NCBI RefSeq assembly: GCF_900142985.1
Contig: NZ_LT670849.1
Span: 5,472,501 to 5,536,500, forward strand
Origin: Bradyrhizobium erythrophlei
Lineage (GTDB): Bacteria > Pseudomonadota > Alphaproteobacteria > Rhizobiales > Xanthobacteraceae
Length of the DNA stretch: 64,000 nt
Direction: 5' to 3'
The notes under the pieces were generated by a model, which did not search any database, had not been told where the DNA came from, and worked only from the letters and a program-made list of their open reading frames with translations. Below, piece by piece: positions 46,175 through 52,783 of the stretch. Numbering within the stretch: position 1 is the first letter of the stretch; each line of letters begins with the position of its first letter. The translations under genes were made by a program, and so were the position numbers.

Positions 46175-46306
46175 ATGCTGCAACGTTTAGCAATGATCGC
46201 GGGTGTGGTTGCTTTGGCCCTGATGCTGAACGGCTGTACCAAATGCGGCCCGATCTGGGATGACTGGTTTCCGTCGCAGAAATCCTGCAAATCCGACCAC
46301 CTCTAG
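46175..46306 (+). CDS. 43-residue lipoprotein
   Basis: MLQRLAMIAGVVALALMLNG then CTKCGPIWDDW: a type II signal with lipobox LNGC and a Cys-Thr-Lys-Cys start to the mature peptide. GGGACGGG lies upstream of the ATG. The stop codon TAG comes from the CTAG end of the palindromic element at 46303. Similar tiny TKCGPIWDDW lipoproteins exist in Bradyrhizobium by recall. Confidence 0.72.
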   Translation: MLQRLAMIAGVVALALMLNGCTKCGPIWDDWFPSQKSCKSDHL

Positions 46307-46385
46307 TGTGGCGGCTCTGACGTTCCTTTCAGTTTCGCTGCGACCTCAAAGCGCCCGCCGCGGTAGGGTACGAATGTCAGAACAC
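46303..46385. repeat. Hybrid CTAGTGT element C
   Basis: The left half CTAGTGTGGC with CTCTGACGTTCCTTTC matches element A. The right half TACGAATGTCAGAAC matches element B. The two halves no longer pair with each other, so this copy is a chimera, as expected from recombination between tandem elements. It overlaps the stop codon of the 43-residue lipoprotein. Confidence 0.8.
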
Positions 46386-46474
46386 CAGTGCGACCCTGAC
46401 GCCATCTCTGCGTGCTTGGCGCAGGCCTCCGAGCGGTGATATGTTGGCGGTTCGGAAAGATTAAGGAGTTTTCC

Positions 46475-46774
46475 ATGAGGGCTGTACGCCTCGCGGCCGT
46501 GATCATGTTGCTGGCTTCGCCGGCTTTTGCGCAAATTCCGAAGCTGAATTTGCTCCAGGACAAGCCCGGCAAGTCCGACGACGAGAAGGCGGCCGAAGCC
46601 GCGCAGGAGAAGGCCTACAAGGACTCCTTGAAGAAGATCCCGGACCAGAAGGCGCCCGCCGATCCCTGGGGCACGGTGCGCTCGGATGCGCCAGCCGCGT
46701 CACCTTCCAAGTCGGCCTCAAGCTCCAAATCGAAGGCGAAGAGCACCGCCGGCGGCAGCACGTCCGCGAACTAG
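46475..46774 (+). CDS. Secreted Lys/Ala/Ser-rich small protein
   Basis: 99 aa from ATG 46475 (AAGGAG upstream). The signal peptide ends PAFAQ. The mature part is charged and low-complexity (DKPGKSDDEKAAEAAQEKAYKDSLKKIPDQ, then a Ser/Lys tail), probably extended or coiled-coil. No family recognised. Confidence 0.75.
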   Translation: MRAVRLAAVIMLLASPAFAQIPKLNLLQDKPGKSDDEKAAEAAQEKAYKDSLKKIPDQKAPADPWGTVRSDAPAASPSKSASSSKSKAKSTAGGSTSAN

Positions 46775-46804
46775 AACGTTGCTTTCAGTTTCGCGTTGAT
46801 CCTT

Positions 46805-47089
46805 TCAGGATCGCTCGGCGGAAGGTTGACGCTTTTTGGTGGCGGGCTTCGGCTTGCTCTCGAGCGAATTCGCCACGAGGCAAATCCGGAAAACCGGTTC
46901 CTTCCGCTCGTCCAGAAGCTCCATTTCCCACTGCGTGTTCTGGCCGAGCTTGCGGCAGATGCCGCCGACCATATCGGCGCAGGAACGGGTCATCTCCTGC
47001 CAGGCCGCGTTGCGGTCGGCGAGTTCAATGCCCTTTTCGGATGCCCCGGAATAGCGACCGTTTCGGATACGAAAGAAATAGCGCGGCAT
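46805..47089 (-). CDS. DUF6894-like protein
   Basis: 94 aa. MPRYFFRIRNGRYSGASEKGIELADRNAAWQEMTRSCADMV matches the short DUF6894 proteins that begin MPRYFFHIRDG in rhizobia. Cytoplasmic, function unknown. The Lys/Arg tail is species-specific. Confidence 0.8.
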   Translation of the reverse strand: MPRYFFRIRNGRYSGASEKGIELADRNAAWQEMTRSCADMVGGICRKLGQNTQWEMELLDERKEPVFRICLVANSLESKPKPATKKRQPSAERS

Positions 47090-47211
47090 AATACAGACCT
47101 ACAAATAACCGCACGCCGGGCCCCTGGCGACCCCTTCCAAATGCGGTCATTTGACGCCCAATCCGGCTGTCGATCAATTCCGGTAGGTTACGGGCCCGCG
47201 CCGTTTAGACT

Positions 47212-47406
47212 TTATTCGCTTTCGGTAATGCGGATCAGCCCGTCGCCGGTCACCTGAGGGCCTTTTGCCGAATCAAGGACATAGCCGAGGCTGATCAGCT
47301 TCGACAGGTGGTGCGGCGGCACCGTCGGATTGTCGGCAGCGATCGCGATTTCGATCAGCGAGGCGAATTCTTCCGGCGTCAGAAGCTTGGGGGCGTGTAC
47401 GGTCAT
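47212..47406 (-). CDS. Small conserved hypothetical protein
   Basis: 64 aa. LLTPEEFASLIEIAIAADNPTVPPHHLSKLISLGYVLDSAKGPQVTGDGLIRI resembles a winged-helix-like fragment (helix, loop, LISLGYV, beta hairpin). It may bind nucleic acid, but this is a guess. Upstream of it begins the gene-poor tract. Confidence 0.6.
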   Translation of the reverse strand: MTVHAPKLLTPEEFASLIEIAIAADNPTVPPHHLSKLISLGYVLDSAKGPQVTGDGLIRITESE

Positions 47407-47839
47407 TCGTCAGCTCGCGATCAACGTAAGGCGCGCGGCCGGTCCCCTTACGCAACGGAATTCGAAAGCGCAGGCCGCCTCTGATCATAGCATTTATTTC
47501 AAGGAATTGCTGGCCTTTCGGCGTGTGCGGAAAGGCGAATTTGCTCCAATTGCCGGAAAGCGGCCGCAATTATTCATGCTATGGTATCGGTCAGGCGGGG
47601 CCGTCGACCGAGTTGACAACAAGCCGACGACCCCTGCCGCGCAATTAAAATTGTGACCCCTTAGGCCAGCTCTACGCGACGTCTGAGCTAACGCCAGATT
47701 GCGACCGCATGCGCTGCTCAAAAAGTGCCTGCCGCGGGATGGGATGACTACGGTCGTGAATGAACGGCCCTGATGCGATTGATTTGCCCCGCGCCGCCGG
47801 ACGGACCAAGCACGCCGAAACGGCAACATGGCAGCGATG
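47407..47839. other. 433-bp stretch without a supported gene
   Basis: Start of the repeat-rich tract. Long open frames exist on both strands, but their products look random and they overlap the RNA-like module that follows. No ribosome site seen. Confidence 0.45.
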
Positions 47840-47972
47840 TTGTCCGGGCCGAGCAGGTGCGTAAGGCAGGTGTAAGCTCGCTCGGCTACCGTCCTCACCG
47901 TCCGCCTCGGAGAATGCCCCCCAAGACGGATCATATTGGCCCTGCCGCGTTCTCAGCGCGGTGGGGCTTTTT
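47840..47972 (+). ncRNA. Candidate sRNA, GTAAGGC-box module 1
   Basis: Stem 1 is GCCGAGC (47848-47854) / GCTCGGC (47880-47886), with GTAAGGCAGGTGTAAGC (47861-47877) in its loop. Stem 2 is CCGTC / GACGG with a C-rich loop containing GCCCCCC. The third stem is a terminator, GCCCTGCCGCG / CGCGGTGGGGC + TTTTT. Modules 2 and 3 (49098, 49482) keep the loop box and the three-stem order while stem sequences change. Confidence 0.55.
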
Positions 47973-48144
47973 AATTGTCGAGCCGGCGGTGAATGGGGGC
48001 GCTGAAAAGCGCAGCGCCGCCCAAGCGGAGTATGATCGCTTGGCGGCGCCGGCTTGGTCACCGAGGCCCCTGAAATCCCCCCGGTCTTCCATTGAGTCTG
48101 CGCAGGCCCCCGGTTGGTTCATCCTCCTTTTGGCGGAGGAACGT

Positions 48145-48288
48145 GCCTGGCGGACGCGGGCGCTGAAACCAGGCTGAAGACTTGAACGTACCTGTCCGGA
48201 TGGCGCGGTATCGAAGTTCGCTCATGCGCTTCGATGTCAGGCCATCAGGGCCCCGCTGCGATCCCAGCGCGTCGCGGTGGGGCTTTTG
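48145..48288 (+). ncRNA. Candidate structured RNA lacking the GTAAGGC box
   Basis: Three stems in a row: GCCTGG/CCAGGC (48145-48174), ATCGAAG/CTTCGAT (48210-48235), and the terminator GCCCCGCTGCG/CGCGGTGGGGC (48250-48283) + TTTTG. The order and the terminator resemble modules 1-3, but the loop box is missing. Weaker candidate. Confidence 0.35.
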
Positions 48289-48389
48289 TCTGCGATGGGA
48301 AACATTGAGGGGCCGAATCGGAGGGCGCGCTGCACGCGCCGACCCGCTCTGTGAGCGAGCTCACACCCGTTCGAGGCGGTATCTGCTAG

Positions 48390-48409
48390 TTGCCCTCGTT
48401 GGAGGGCAA
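48390..48409 (+). promoter_or_regulatory. Hairpin that hides the Shine-Dalgarno site of the 57-aa gene
   Basis: TTGCCCTC (48390-48397), loop GTTG, GAGGGCAA (48402-48409): a perfect 8-bp stem ending 3 nt before the ATG. It contains the GGAGGG ribosome site in its 3' arm, so translation should be off unless the stem is opened. Confidence 0.65.
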
Positions 48410-48412
48410 ATC

Positions 48413-48586
48413 ATGAAACGTCCAAATTTCAGCGATTCACGTCGTCAGCCGGTACCGGCCAGTTCACGCGAGGCCATGGGCGGGAAAGAAGGCAATGAGC
48501 GCGACGGCGTTGCCGAAAATGCCCAGCGGGTTCCAATTCCGATGATGCTGATCATCGGCGCGCTGATGGGCGGAAGCAGGGACTAG
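48413..48586 (+). CDS. 57-residue protein with PIPMMLIIGALMGG tail
   Basis: GGAGGG 7 nt before the ATG. The N-terminal 38 residues are polar and basic, and the C-terminus is hydrophobic: VPIPMMLIIGALMGGSRD. A homologous but frameshifted copy lies 300 bp downstream, so this is a real, duplicated gene. The TAG stop lies in a mini CTAGTG/CTAG element. A terminator follows at 48738. Function unknown; possibly membrane-associated. Confidence 0.68.
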   Translation: MKRPNFSDSRRQPVPASSREAMGGKEGNERDGVAENAQRVPIPMMLIIGALMGGSRD

Positions 48587-48600
48587 TGGAGCGGATCTAG
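48583..48600. repeat. Mini CTAGTG element over a stop codon
   Basis: CTAGTGGAGCGGATCTAG, like the collapsed element D (33726). It supplies the TAG stop of the 57-residue gene. Confidence 0.5.
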
Positions 48601-48737
48601 CGTCGTCCGCGCGCTTGAGCAGTTTCATCGAGGACTTCAGCATCTGTGAACCAGCACACAGACTCACTGGAAGCCGCCGCGTAGGAATGCGCCCGATGGT
48701 GCCCGGTAGTCCCCCTCAAGCATCCGGCAACCATCGG

Positions 48738-48772
48738 CGGCTCCGCCGTTCCAACCCGGCGGAGCCGTTTTT
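48738..48772 (+). terminator. Rho-independent terminator
   Basis: CGGCTCCGCCG / CGGCGGAGCCG with an 8-base loop followed by TTTTT. It ends the transcript of the 57-residue gene or of a short RNA upstream. Confidence 0.85.
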
Positions 48773-48886
48773 CGTTGTGGGGGGGTGCCGAGGTGAACCT
48801 CGCGCTATGTTCATCGACATATGATAGGTAACATATGGGGGCTGCGCCGCGTACGGCAGCCAACGAGGAAGGCAAGGGCGCCAATC

Positions 48887-49059
48887 ATGAGACTTCCAAC
48901 GATAGATGACGTCGGCGGTCAGCCGGCATCGGCCGGGCAGCCAAGGAGCCCAACAGCGAGCGCGGCGCGCGCGGCGGTGCGCTCAAGGGACACGCCGATC
49001 GAATTCCCATGCCGATGATGCTGATTTTCTCGGCGCTGATGGATGCCAGCCGGAGCTGA
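48887..49059 (+). pseudogene. Frameshifted paralogue of the 57-residue gene
   Basis: It starts MRLPTIDDVGGQPASAGQ in one frame. The homologous tail RIPMPMMLIFSALMDASRS is in another frame, with a net change of -1 or +2 between them. As it stands, the first frame stops at 49018 after 43 residues. The similarity to 48413 (KEGNERDG / KEPNSERGARGG, then PMPMMLI..ALM) shows common descent. RNA-like module 2 follows 38 nt after the restored stop. Confidence 0.65.
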
Positions 49060-49097
49060 AAAAAGCCTGGAGCCTGATCTGGGCAGCACCCGCCACA

Positions 49098-49220
49098 GCC
49101 GAGCGTTGTAAGGCCGGTGTAAGCCGGCTCGGCTAGGCTTCAGTCTATCCGTTATTCAAGGTCCTCCATCCCTTCCAAGAACGGATAAGCCCTGCCGCGT
49201 CCAGTGCGCGGCAGGGCTTT
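49098..49220 (+). ncRNA. Candidate sRNA, GTAAGGC-box module 2
   Basis: Stem 1 GCCGAGC/GCTCGGC (49098-49133), loop box GTAAGGCCGGTGTAAGC (49108-49124). Stem 2 is ATCCGTT / AACGGAT with a loop holding CCTCCATCCC, complementary to a Shine-Dalgarno site. The terminator is GCCCTGCCGCG/CGCGGCAGGGC + TTT. It is the most regular of the three copies. Confidence 0.6.
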
Positions 49221-49243
49221 GTCTTCGTGACAAAGTTGCGTTC

Positions 49244-49444
49244 ATGTTCGGCGAGTACTCCGCAAGGGAAATACTGATGTGGATTGGCGGCACGCTGGTT
49301 GCCGTCATGATCGTCATTTTCGGCGTGATCCTGGTGGTCGATACGTATCTGGCTTTCCGCGACCCGAGCGATCCGCTTGGAGCAGCAGCGCAGCCCGTCC
49401 CAGGAGCAGGAAGCCACGGAGAAAAAGTAGCGGAAAAGAAGTAG
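49244..49444 (+). CDS. 66-residue membrane protein
   Basis: MFGEYSAREILMWIGGTLVA starts a single long helix (to VVDTYLAF), then a polar Pro/Gly tail. By recall, similar YSAREILMWIGGTLVA proteins are common in Bradyrhizobium. No good ribosome site is visible. Module 3 starts about 40 bp after the stop. Confidence 0.68.
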   Translation: MFGEYSAREILMWIGGTLVAVMIVIFGVILVVDTYLAFRDPSDPLGAAAQPVPGAGSHGEKVAEKK

Positions 49445-49481
49445 GCGGCGTCCCGCTGCCCCTAACCACGGCGCGCGCGGC

Positions 49482-49614
49482 AGCGACTGGACAAAAGCGA
49501 CGTAAGGCGCGTGTAAGCTCGGTCAGTTACGGCTCGGCGCGTCTGTCACGATACGCGTCCTGATCCCCATCGTGGCGGATAGCCCTGCCGGGTTCTCAGC
49601 CCGGCAGGGCTTTT
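49482..49614 (+). ncRNA. Candidate sRNA, GTAAGGC-box module 3
   Basis: Loop box GTAAGGCGCGTGTAAGC (49502-49518). Stem 1 has changed sequence but still pairs (GACTG / CAGTT with a G-U pair). Stem 2 is CACGAT / ATCGTG with CCCC in the loop. The terminator is GCCCTGCCGGG/CCCGGCAGGGC + TTTT. Sequence change with kept pairing argues for a selected RNA structure. Confidence 0.6.
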
Positions 49615-49620
49615 CGATGC

Positions 49621-49643
49621 GACCGCCTTGGCGAGGCGGCCCT
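49621..49643 (-). terminator. GCCGCC-type hairpin after the 55-residue zinc-ribbon gene
   Basis: On the minus strand GGCCGCCT / AGGCGGTC directly follows the TAG of the gene at 49642. It is a divergent member of the shared hairpin family (T1-T6) in this array. Confidence 0.55.
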
Positions 49644-49809
49644 ATTGCTTTTCCTTGGAGGTTATGGTGGTCGAGCCGCAGTGATCGCAGCGGAAGACGT
49701 TGATCCGTGGCCTCTGCTCGATCTTCGGCAAGGTCGTATAACGCGACATCCGGCCCCCGCATTCGGTGCAAATCGGCGCGAGGATTTTTTCCTTTTCTTT
49801 CTTCGCCAT
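49642..49809 (-). CDS. 55-residue zinc-ribbon protein
   Basis: Two Cys-x2-Cys knuckles, ICTECGGRMSRY and FRCDHCGSTT, separated by LPKIEQRPRINV: a minimal zinc ribbon. The N-terminus is Lys-rich (MAKKEKEKI). It probably binds nucleic acid or a protein. First of the tiny minus-strand genes. Confidence 0.7.
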   Translation of the reverse strand: MAKKEKEKILAPICTECGGRMSRYTTLPKIEQRPRINVFRCDHCGSTTITSKEKQ

Positions 49810-49950
49810 GTCTCGATGAAAGCATCATCAGCTATGTTGCTAACATTTCCTAATATGAACGGGAAAAAGTGGCAATAACGGATAACGACGCAGCAGGCCG
49901 ATCAGGGCACCGCGGTACCCGCTTTCGGCTGGCAACCAGATCGATTTCAC

Positions 49951-49984
49951 GAATGAAGAGGCCGCCCTTGTGAGGCGGCGCTTC
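49951..49984 (-). terminator. Shared 3' hairpin T1
   Basis: On the minus strand GCCGCC / GGCGGC followed by CTCTTCATTC, right after the 38-residue gene. Same sequence family as T2-T6. Confidence 0.65.
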
Positions 49985-50099
49985 AAGGGAGAATGATAAC
50001 TCGCCGCCGCCGCCGTCGCGAGATGTGCTCTCGCAGGCCGTAACCGACGCCGAAACCCGCTGCAAAGATACCCACGAACAAGAACAATATTGCGAGCAT
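49983..50099 (-). CDS. 38-residue single-pass membrane peptide
   Basis: MLAILFLFVGIFAAGFGVGY then a basic tail (HIS plus six Arg). One glycine-zipper helix with positive-inside C-terminus. The shared hairpin T1 begins at its stop codon. No clear ribosome site. Confidence 0.6.
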   Translation of the reverse strand: MLAILFLFVGIFAAGFGVGYGLREHISRRRRRRVIILP

Positions 50100-50430
50100 G
50101 ACCTTGGCTAAGGCAGTTTTTGTGCCATGCACACTAAACGCCGTTATTGTCAGTTTTGTTTCCCCGCGCGATCAGAAAACGGCCGGCAGGCCAAGATACC
50201 GGGCAAACAGGACACCGGGGCAAATGCGGCCTTGCGCGGCCCATACCTGTCCCGCACGGGACATTCGTTCAAACAAATTAGGACACCGAAACTTACCTGT
50301 TGGATCATCCGTATCTGGCCGGATGGCCCCGGGGTCCCCAAAACGCCGAGGGCCGTCGGGCCCTGCCGTGATTTCTCACCACGGCGGGGCTTCTATATTC
50401 GGCACTGCTGAAACGCACCCGAGGCGGCCC
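50100..50430. other. 331-bp region with repeat copies and a terminator-like hairpin
   Basis: It contains a degenerate copy of the ATTAGGACACC-type repeat (50204-50242 and 50268-50278) and, on the plus strand, GCCCTGCCGTG / CACGGCGGGGC (50360-50390), like the terminators of modules 1-3. CATCCG/CGGATG just upstream may be a stem 2 remnant, so a decayed fourth module is possible. No gene. Confidence 0.45.
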
Positions 50431-50682
50431 TCAACGCAGATCGGCCGGGCCTCGGCATCGTTGCGTTTCCGGATCGCGGGTGCGGCCACGCCCGCATCCT
50501 CCGAGAACCTCGCTGGAGGCACCCGCTGGCGGTGAGACGGCGTGCGCCGCATGTCCGTGGATCCCGTTGTGGGTCTGATCGAACGGGCCATAGAGAGACA
50601 TCGGACTGGCGCCTGCCGCGTGCGGCAACGACAACGGTCCCAACAGCACAACGAAGAAGACAACGACGCTGCGCACGGACAT
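50431..50682 (-). CDS. Secreted small protein with CGRGRTRDPETQRCRGPAD tail
   Basis: 83 aa from ATG 50682 (AGGGGAG upstream). The signal peptide ends AAGA. The mature part has SLYGPFDQTHNGIHGHAAHAV and a C-terminal CGRGRTRDPETQRCRGPAD, whose two cysteines may pair. I recall this tail from many Bradyrhizobium secreted proteins. Function unknown. Confidence 0.75.
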   Translation of the reverse strand: MSVRSVVVFFVVLLGPLSLPHAAGASPMSLYGPFDQTHNGIHGHAAHAVSPPAGASSEVLGGCGRGRTRDPETQRCRGPADLR

Positions 50683-50759
50683 CTCCCCTGAAGGGACAAT
50701 AGAACTGTTGCGATTCAACTGAAGCAGCGTCCCTTACTCATCAGCTGGCGACGTTCCGG

Positions 50760-50879
50760 CTAGCGACGTTCCACAACGTTGATGAGGGTTGCGACCAGGA
50801 TCAACGCGAGCGTCACCACCATCCAGTTCTGCATCGGCATGCCGATAAGCGTGACTTGTTGCGTGAGCCAGCTGTCCAT
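50760..50879 (-). CDS. 39-residue single-pass membrane peptide
   Basis: MDSWLTQQVTLIGMPMQNWM followed by VVTLALILVATLINVVERR. An amphipathic start then one helix with a basic end. No strong ribosome site, so support comes from composition and from matching strand and size with the neighbours. Confidence 0.5.
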   Translation of the reverse strand: MDSWLTQQVTLIGMPMQNWMVVTLALILVATLINVVERR

Positions 50880-50955
50880 GAGGCCAGTCTTAGACGGCCG
50901 ACCTGACATGGTCCTTACGAACCGGGACACAGCTAACGTTGGACTGGTGGCGCTT

Positions 50956-51129
50956 TTACTCGTCGGCGACGGCAGACCGCAGCGTCTCCGGATCGACCGT
51001 GCGACCGTCCATGTCGCGGATCAAAACCTCATCCCGCGCGGTCGGCGCCAACTCATCGAAGAGTTTGAGCGCGTCCGCCGAGGTGGGGGTGACGATGGTC
51101 AGCGATCCGGCTTTGACTTGATAAGGCAA
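50956..51129 (-). CDS. Small conserved hypothetical (YQVKAGSLTIVTPT type)
   Basis: 57 aa from TTG 51129. YQVKAGSLTIVTPTSADALKLFDELAPTARDEVLIRDMDGRTVDPETLR is regular alpha/beta sequence that I recall in Bradyrhizobium with an ATG at the same place. The TTG start is unusual. Function unknown. Confidence 0.58.
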   Translation of the reverse strand: MPYQVKAGSLTIVTPTSADALKLFDELAPTARDEVLIRDMDGRTVDPETLRSAVADE

Positions 51130-51244
51130 TTTGCAGCGTCCCGGACCTAAGCTAGATGTGCCGGGAAAAAGTGGCAATGAGCAGGTTGAGCCGTTTTCAA
51201 ATTTTCCGAAACGACCTCACAGCCAAATTACGCCACCGAGGGCT

Positions 51245-51454
51245 CTACTCTTTTGGCAGTGGGGCCTCTTTGCGATCCCAGGGCCGCTTGCCGTTGGCAT
51301 CCCGATCCCAGGCGCGTTGGGTTGGACTGCTGTCGAACTCCGCCTTGGATTTGGCTCGATCGGCTCTGATCTGATCGCGCAATGAAGGAGCCTCATCCGA
51401 GGCCGGGGCGGCTTGCCCTTGGGTCGATAGGAGAACGATCGCCAAGGCCGCCAA
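51245..51454 (-). CDS. Secreted small protein, start possibly lost by an A-run slip
   Basis: 69 aa from TTG 51454. LAALAIVLLSTQGQAAP is most of a signal peptide, and WDRDANGKRPWDRKEAP is a tail I recall from related proteins. The expected start, TTG-AAG-AAA-AAC, is just upstream but out of frame: the run has six A instead of five. The gene may be inactive or may start at the internal TTG. Confidence 0.5.
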   Translation of the reverse strand: MAALAIVLLSTQGQAAPASDEAPSLRDQIRADRAKSKAEFDSSPTQRAWDRDANGKRPWDRKEAPLPKE

Positions 51455-51639
51455 AAACGCGTTTTTTCTTCAAACACGTTAATCAGTATTCGGGTGCGGA
51501 GTCGATGTTTGCTTTTGCAGATTGGGCTGCCGGCGTCGGAAACAGGCCGGTACCTCAGTCCGCAGGCGGCGAGATTGAGGGGGCCACGTCCCAGTCTCGA
51601 GTGAGAATTTCGCCAACATCCAATTCAGACCGCGGACGG

Positions 51640-51837
51640 TCACCTCGGCGGTCGTAACCCCGGCGAGTTGGCCCATTCGTCGATGTGGGAAGCGGTGTCG
51701 GCCTGTCGGGCTCTTTTGAGCAGAGCGTCTTGCTCGGGACCAGGTCGAAGCCTCTTGGCCTTCGCTTTCAGTTCTTCGGCGAATGAGGCGAGGCGATCTT
51801 TGAGGGAAGTGGTCTGTTTGAATCGGCGACGCTGCAT
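51640..51837 (-). CDS. Small helical protein, paralogue of 52385
   Basis: 65 aa. KDRLASFAEELKAKAKRLRPGPEQDALLKRARQADTASHIDEWANSPGLRPP. The C-terminal block DTA.HI.EW..SPGLR.P is shared with the gene at 52385. Both are short helical hairpins with a conserved tail. Function unknown; common in Bradyrhizobium by recall. Confidence 0.72.
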   Translation of the reverse strand: MQRRRFKQTTSLKDRLASFAEELKAKAKRLRPGPEQDALLKRARQADTASHIDEWANSPGLRPPR

Positions 51838-51888
51838 GACACAACCTCGTGCTTACGGGTCCTAACCGTAGGGCTTGCACTTACGATC

Positions 51889-51962
51889 CTAGTGTCCCGA
51901 TTCCGAAGTTCGTTGCATTTTTCGGAGCCACGTTTCGAACTTCGGAATCGAAAGGACACTAG
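51889..51962. repeat. CTAGTGT-ended palindromic element E
   Basis: 74-bp inverted repeat. The ends CTAGTGTCC / GGACACTAG are the same as element B, but the arms GATTCCGAAGTTCG / CGAACTTCGGAATC are different. A third arm type with the same termini. Confidence 0.92.
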
Positions 51963-52342
51963 CTAATTTATTAATCCAGTGTGGCTTCAGACGCCCGCAT
52001 GACGAGCTCGCGGCACAAATGATGCGGACTTCTGAACCGCCACAGTAGTATGCGGACGAGCGTCTTTCAGTTCCGAAGTGCACACAAAAAACGAAATTGC
52101 GACATTGTTCACCGCAAACCGGGCAGTGGCGTCGGGAGCAGGCCAGTATCCGTGTCCTGATCAGAACAACCCGGGAAGGCAGATTAGGACAGTGATATGG
52201 ACGGTATTTCACCGGCTACCCTGTTCTGTGGAAAACTCTACTCTGGCTCTTGCCGGAGGAGGGATTTCAGAACGGACCAATTTTTTTTTAAACCGGCAGG
52301 GGGTCGCCGTAAGGTGGCCCCTTTTGATTCCACAGGCGGGTA
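51963..52342. other. 380-bp stretch, no supported gene
   Basis: A plus-strand frame is open (52078-52347), but its product looks random. It contains one GCAGATTAGGAC repeat fragment (52167) and a T8 run. Nothing else recognised. Confidence 0.45.
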
Positions 52343-52378
52343 AATGAAAGAGGCCGCCTCATTGCGGCGGCCTCATTC
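52343..52378 (-). terminator. Shared 3' hairpin T2
   Basis: On the minus strand AGGCCGCC / GGCGGCCT followed by CTTTCATT. It follows the stop of the gene at 52385 by 6 bp. Confidence 0.75.
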
Positions 52379-52384
52379 GTGCCA

Positions 52385-52579
52385 TCATGTCGGTGCGCGC
52401 AACCCCGGCGATGAAAGCCACTCATTGATGTGCGCGGCGGTATCGAGTTGACGAAGCTTTTCCAGAAGCCTGTCTCGCACCGAGCCAGGTCCAACTTGAC
52501 CCGCCGCAGTTTCAAGTCGCTTCTTTTCCTCTGTGAGGCGTTCGTACAGCGTCGGAGATTTGTTGAGAAACCAGGTCAT
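52385..52579 (-). CDS. Small helical protein, paralogue of 51640
   Basis: 64 aa from ATG 52579 (AAGGAG 5 nt upstream). TLYERLTEEKKRLETAAGQVGPGSVRDRLLEKLRQLDTAAHINEWLSSPGLRAP shares its last ~25 residues with 51640. The N-terminus MTWFLNKS differs. Ends at hairpin T2. Confidence 0.74.
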   Translation of the reverse strand: MTWFLNKSPTLYERLTEEKKRLETAAGQVGPGSVRDRLLEKLRQLDTAAHINEWLSSPGLRAPT

Positions 52580-52749
52580 ATTTGCTCCTTCCAATGTTGG
52601 GCGGGAGCTTCAGGACTCTCTGTCACCGATGTGAGCCAGAAGGCAGCGCGGTGATGGATCAACAGGGCGCTTCTTGTGTTCCGAAGTCCAGCTAATTCGC
52701 ATTCGCGCTGCTAAACGTTTTCGAATGAGGCCGCCGCTGCCTTACTCGA

Positions 52750-52783
52750 AATGAATGAGGCCGCCTCAGTGTGGGCGGCCTTA
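52750..52783 (-). terminator. Shared 3' hairpin T3
   Basis: On the minus strand the TAA stop of the gene at 52781 reads straight into GGCCGCC-x-GGCGGCCT followed by CATTCATT. A second, partial copy lies next to it at 52723-52735. Confidence 0.72.

Larger units (their letters stand above)
47973..48412. other. 440-bp stretch with strong hairpins, no gene before 48413
   Basis: It holds a long hairpin (48014-48053: CAAGCG / CGCTTG with GCGCCGCC / GGCGGCGC) and the sRNA-like locus at 48145. An open frame in phase with the 57-residue gene runs through part of it, but the good ribosome site is at 48401. Confidence 0.5.

Noticed and set aside
47494..47934. 146-codon minus-strand ORF
   Set aside because: Overlaps RNA-like module 1 and reads as random sequence.
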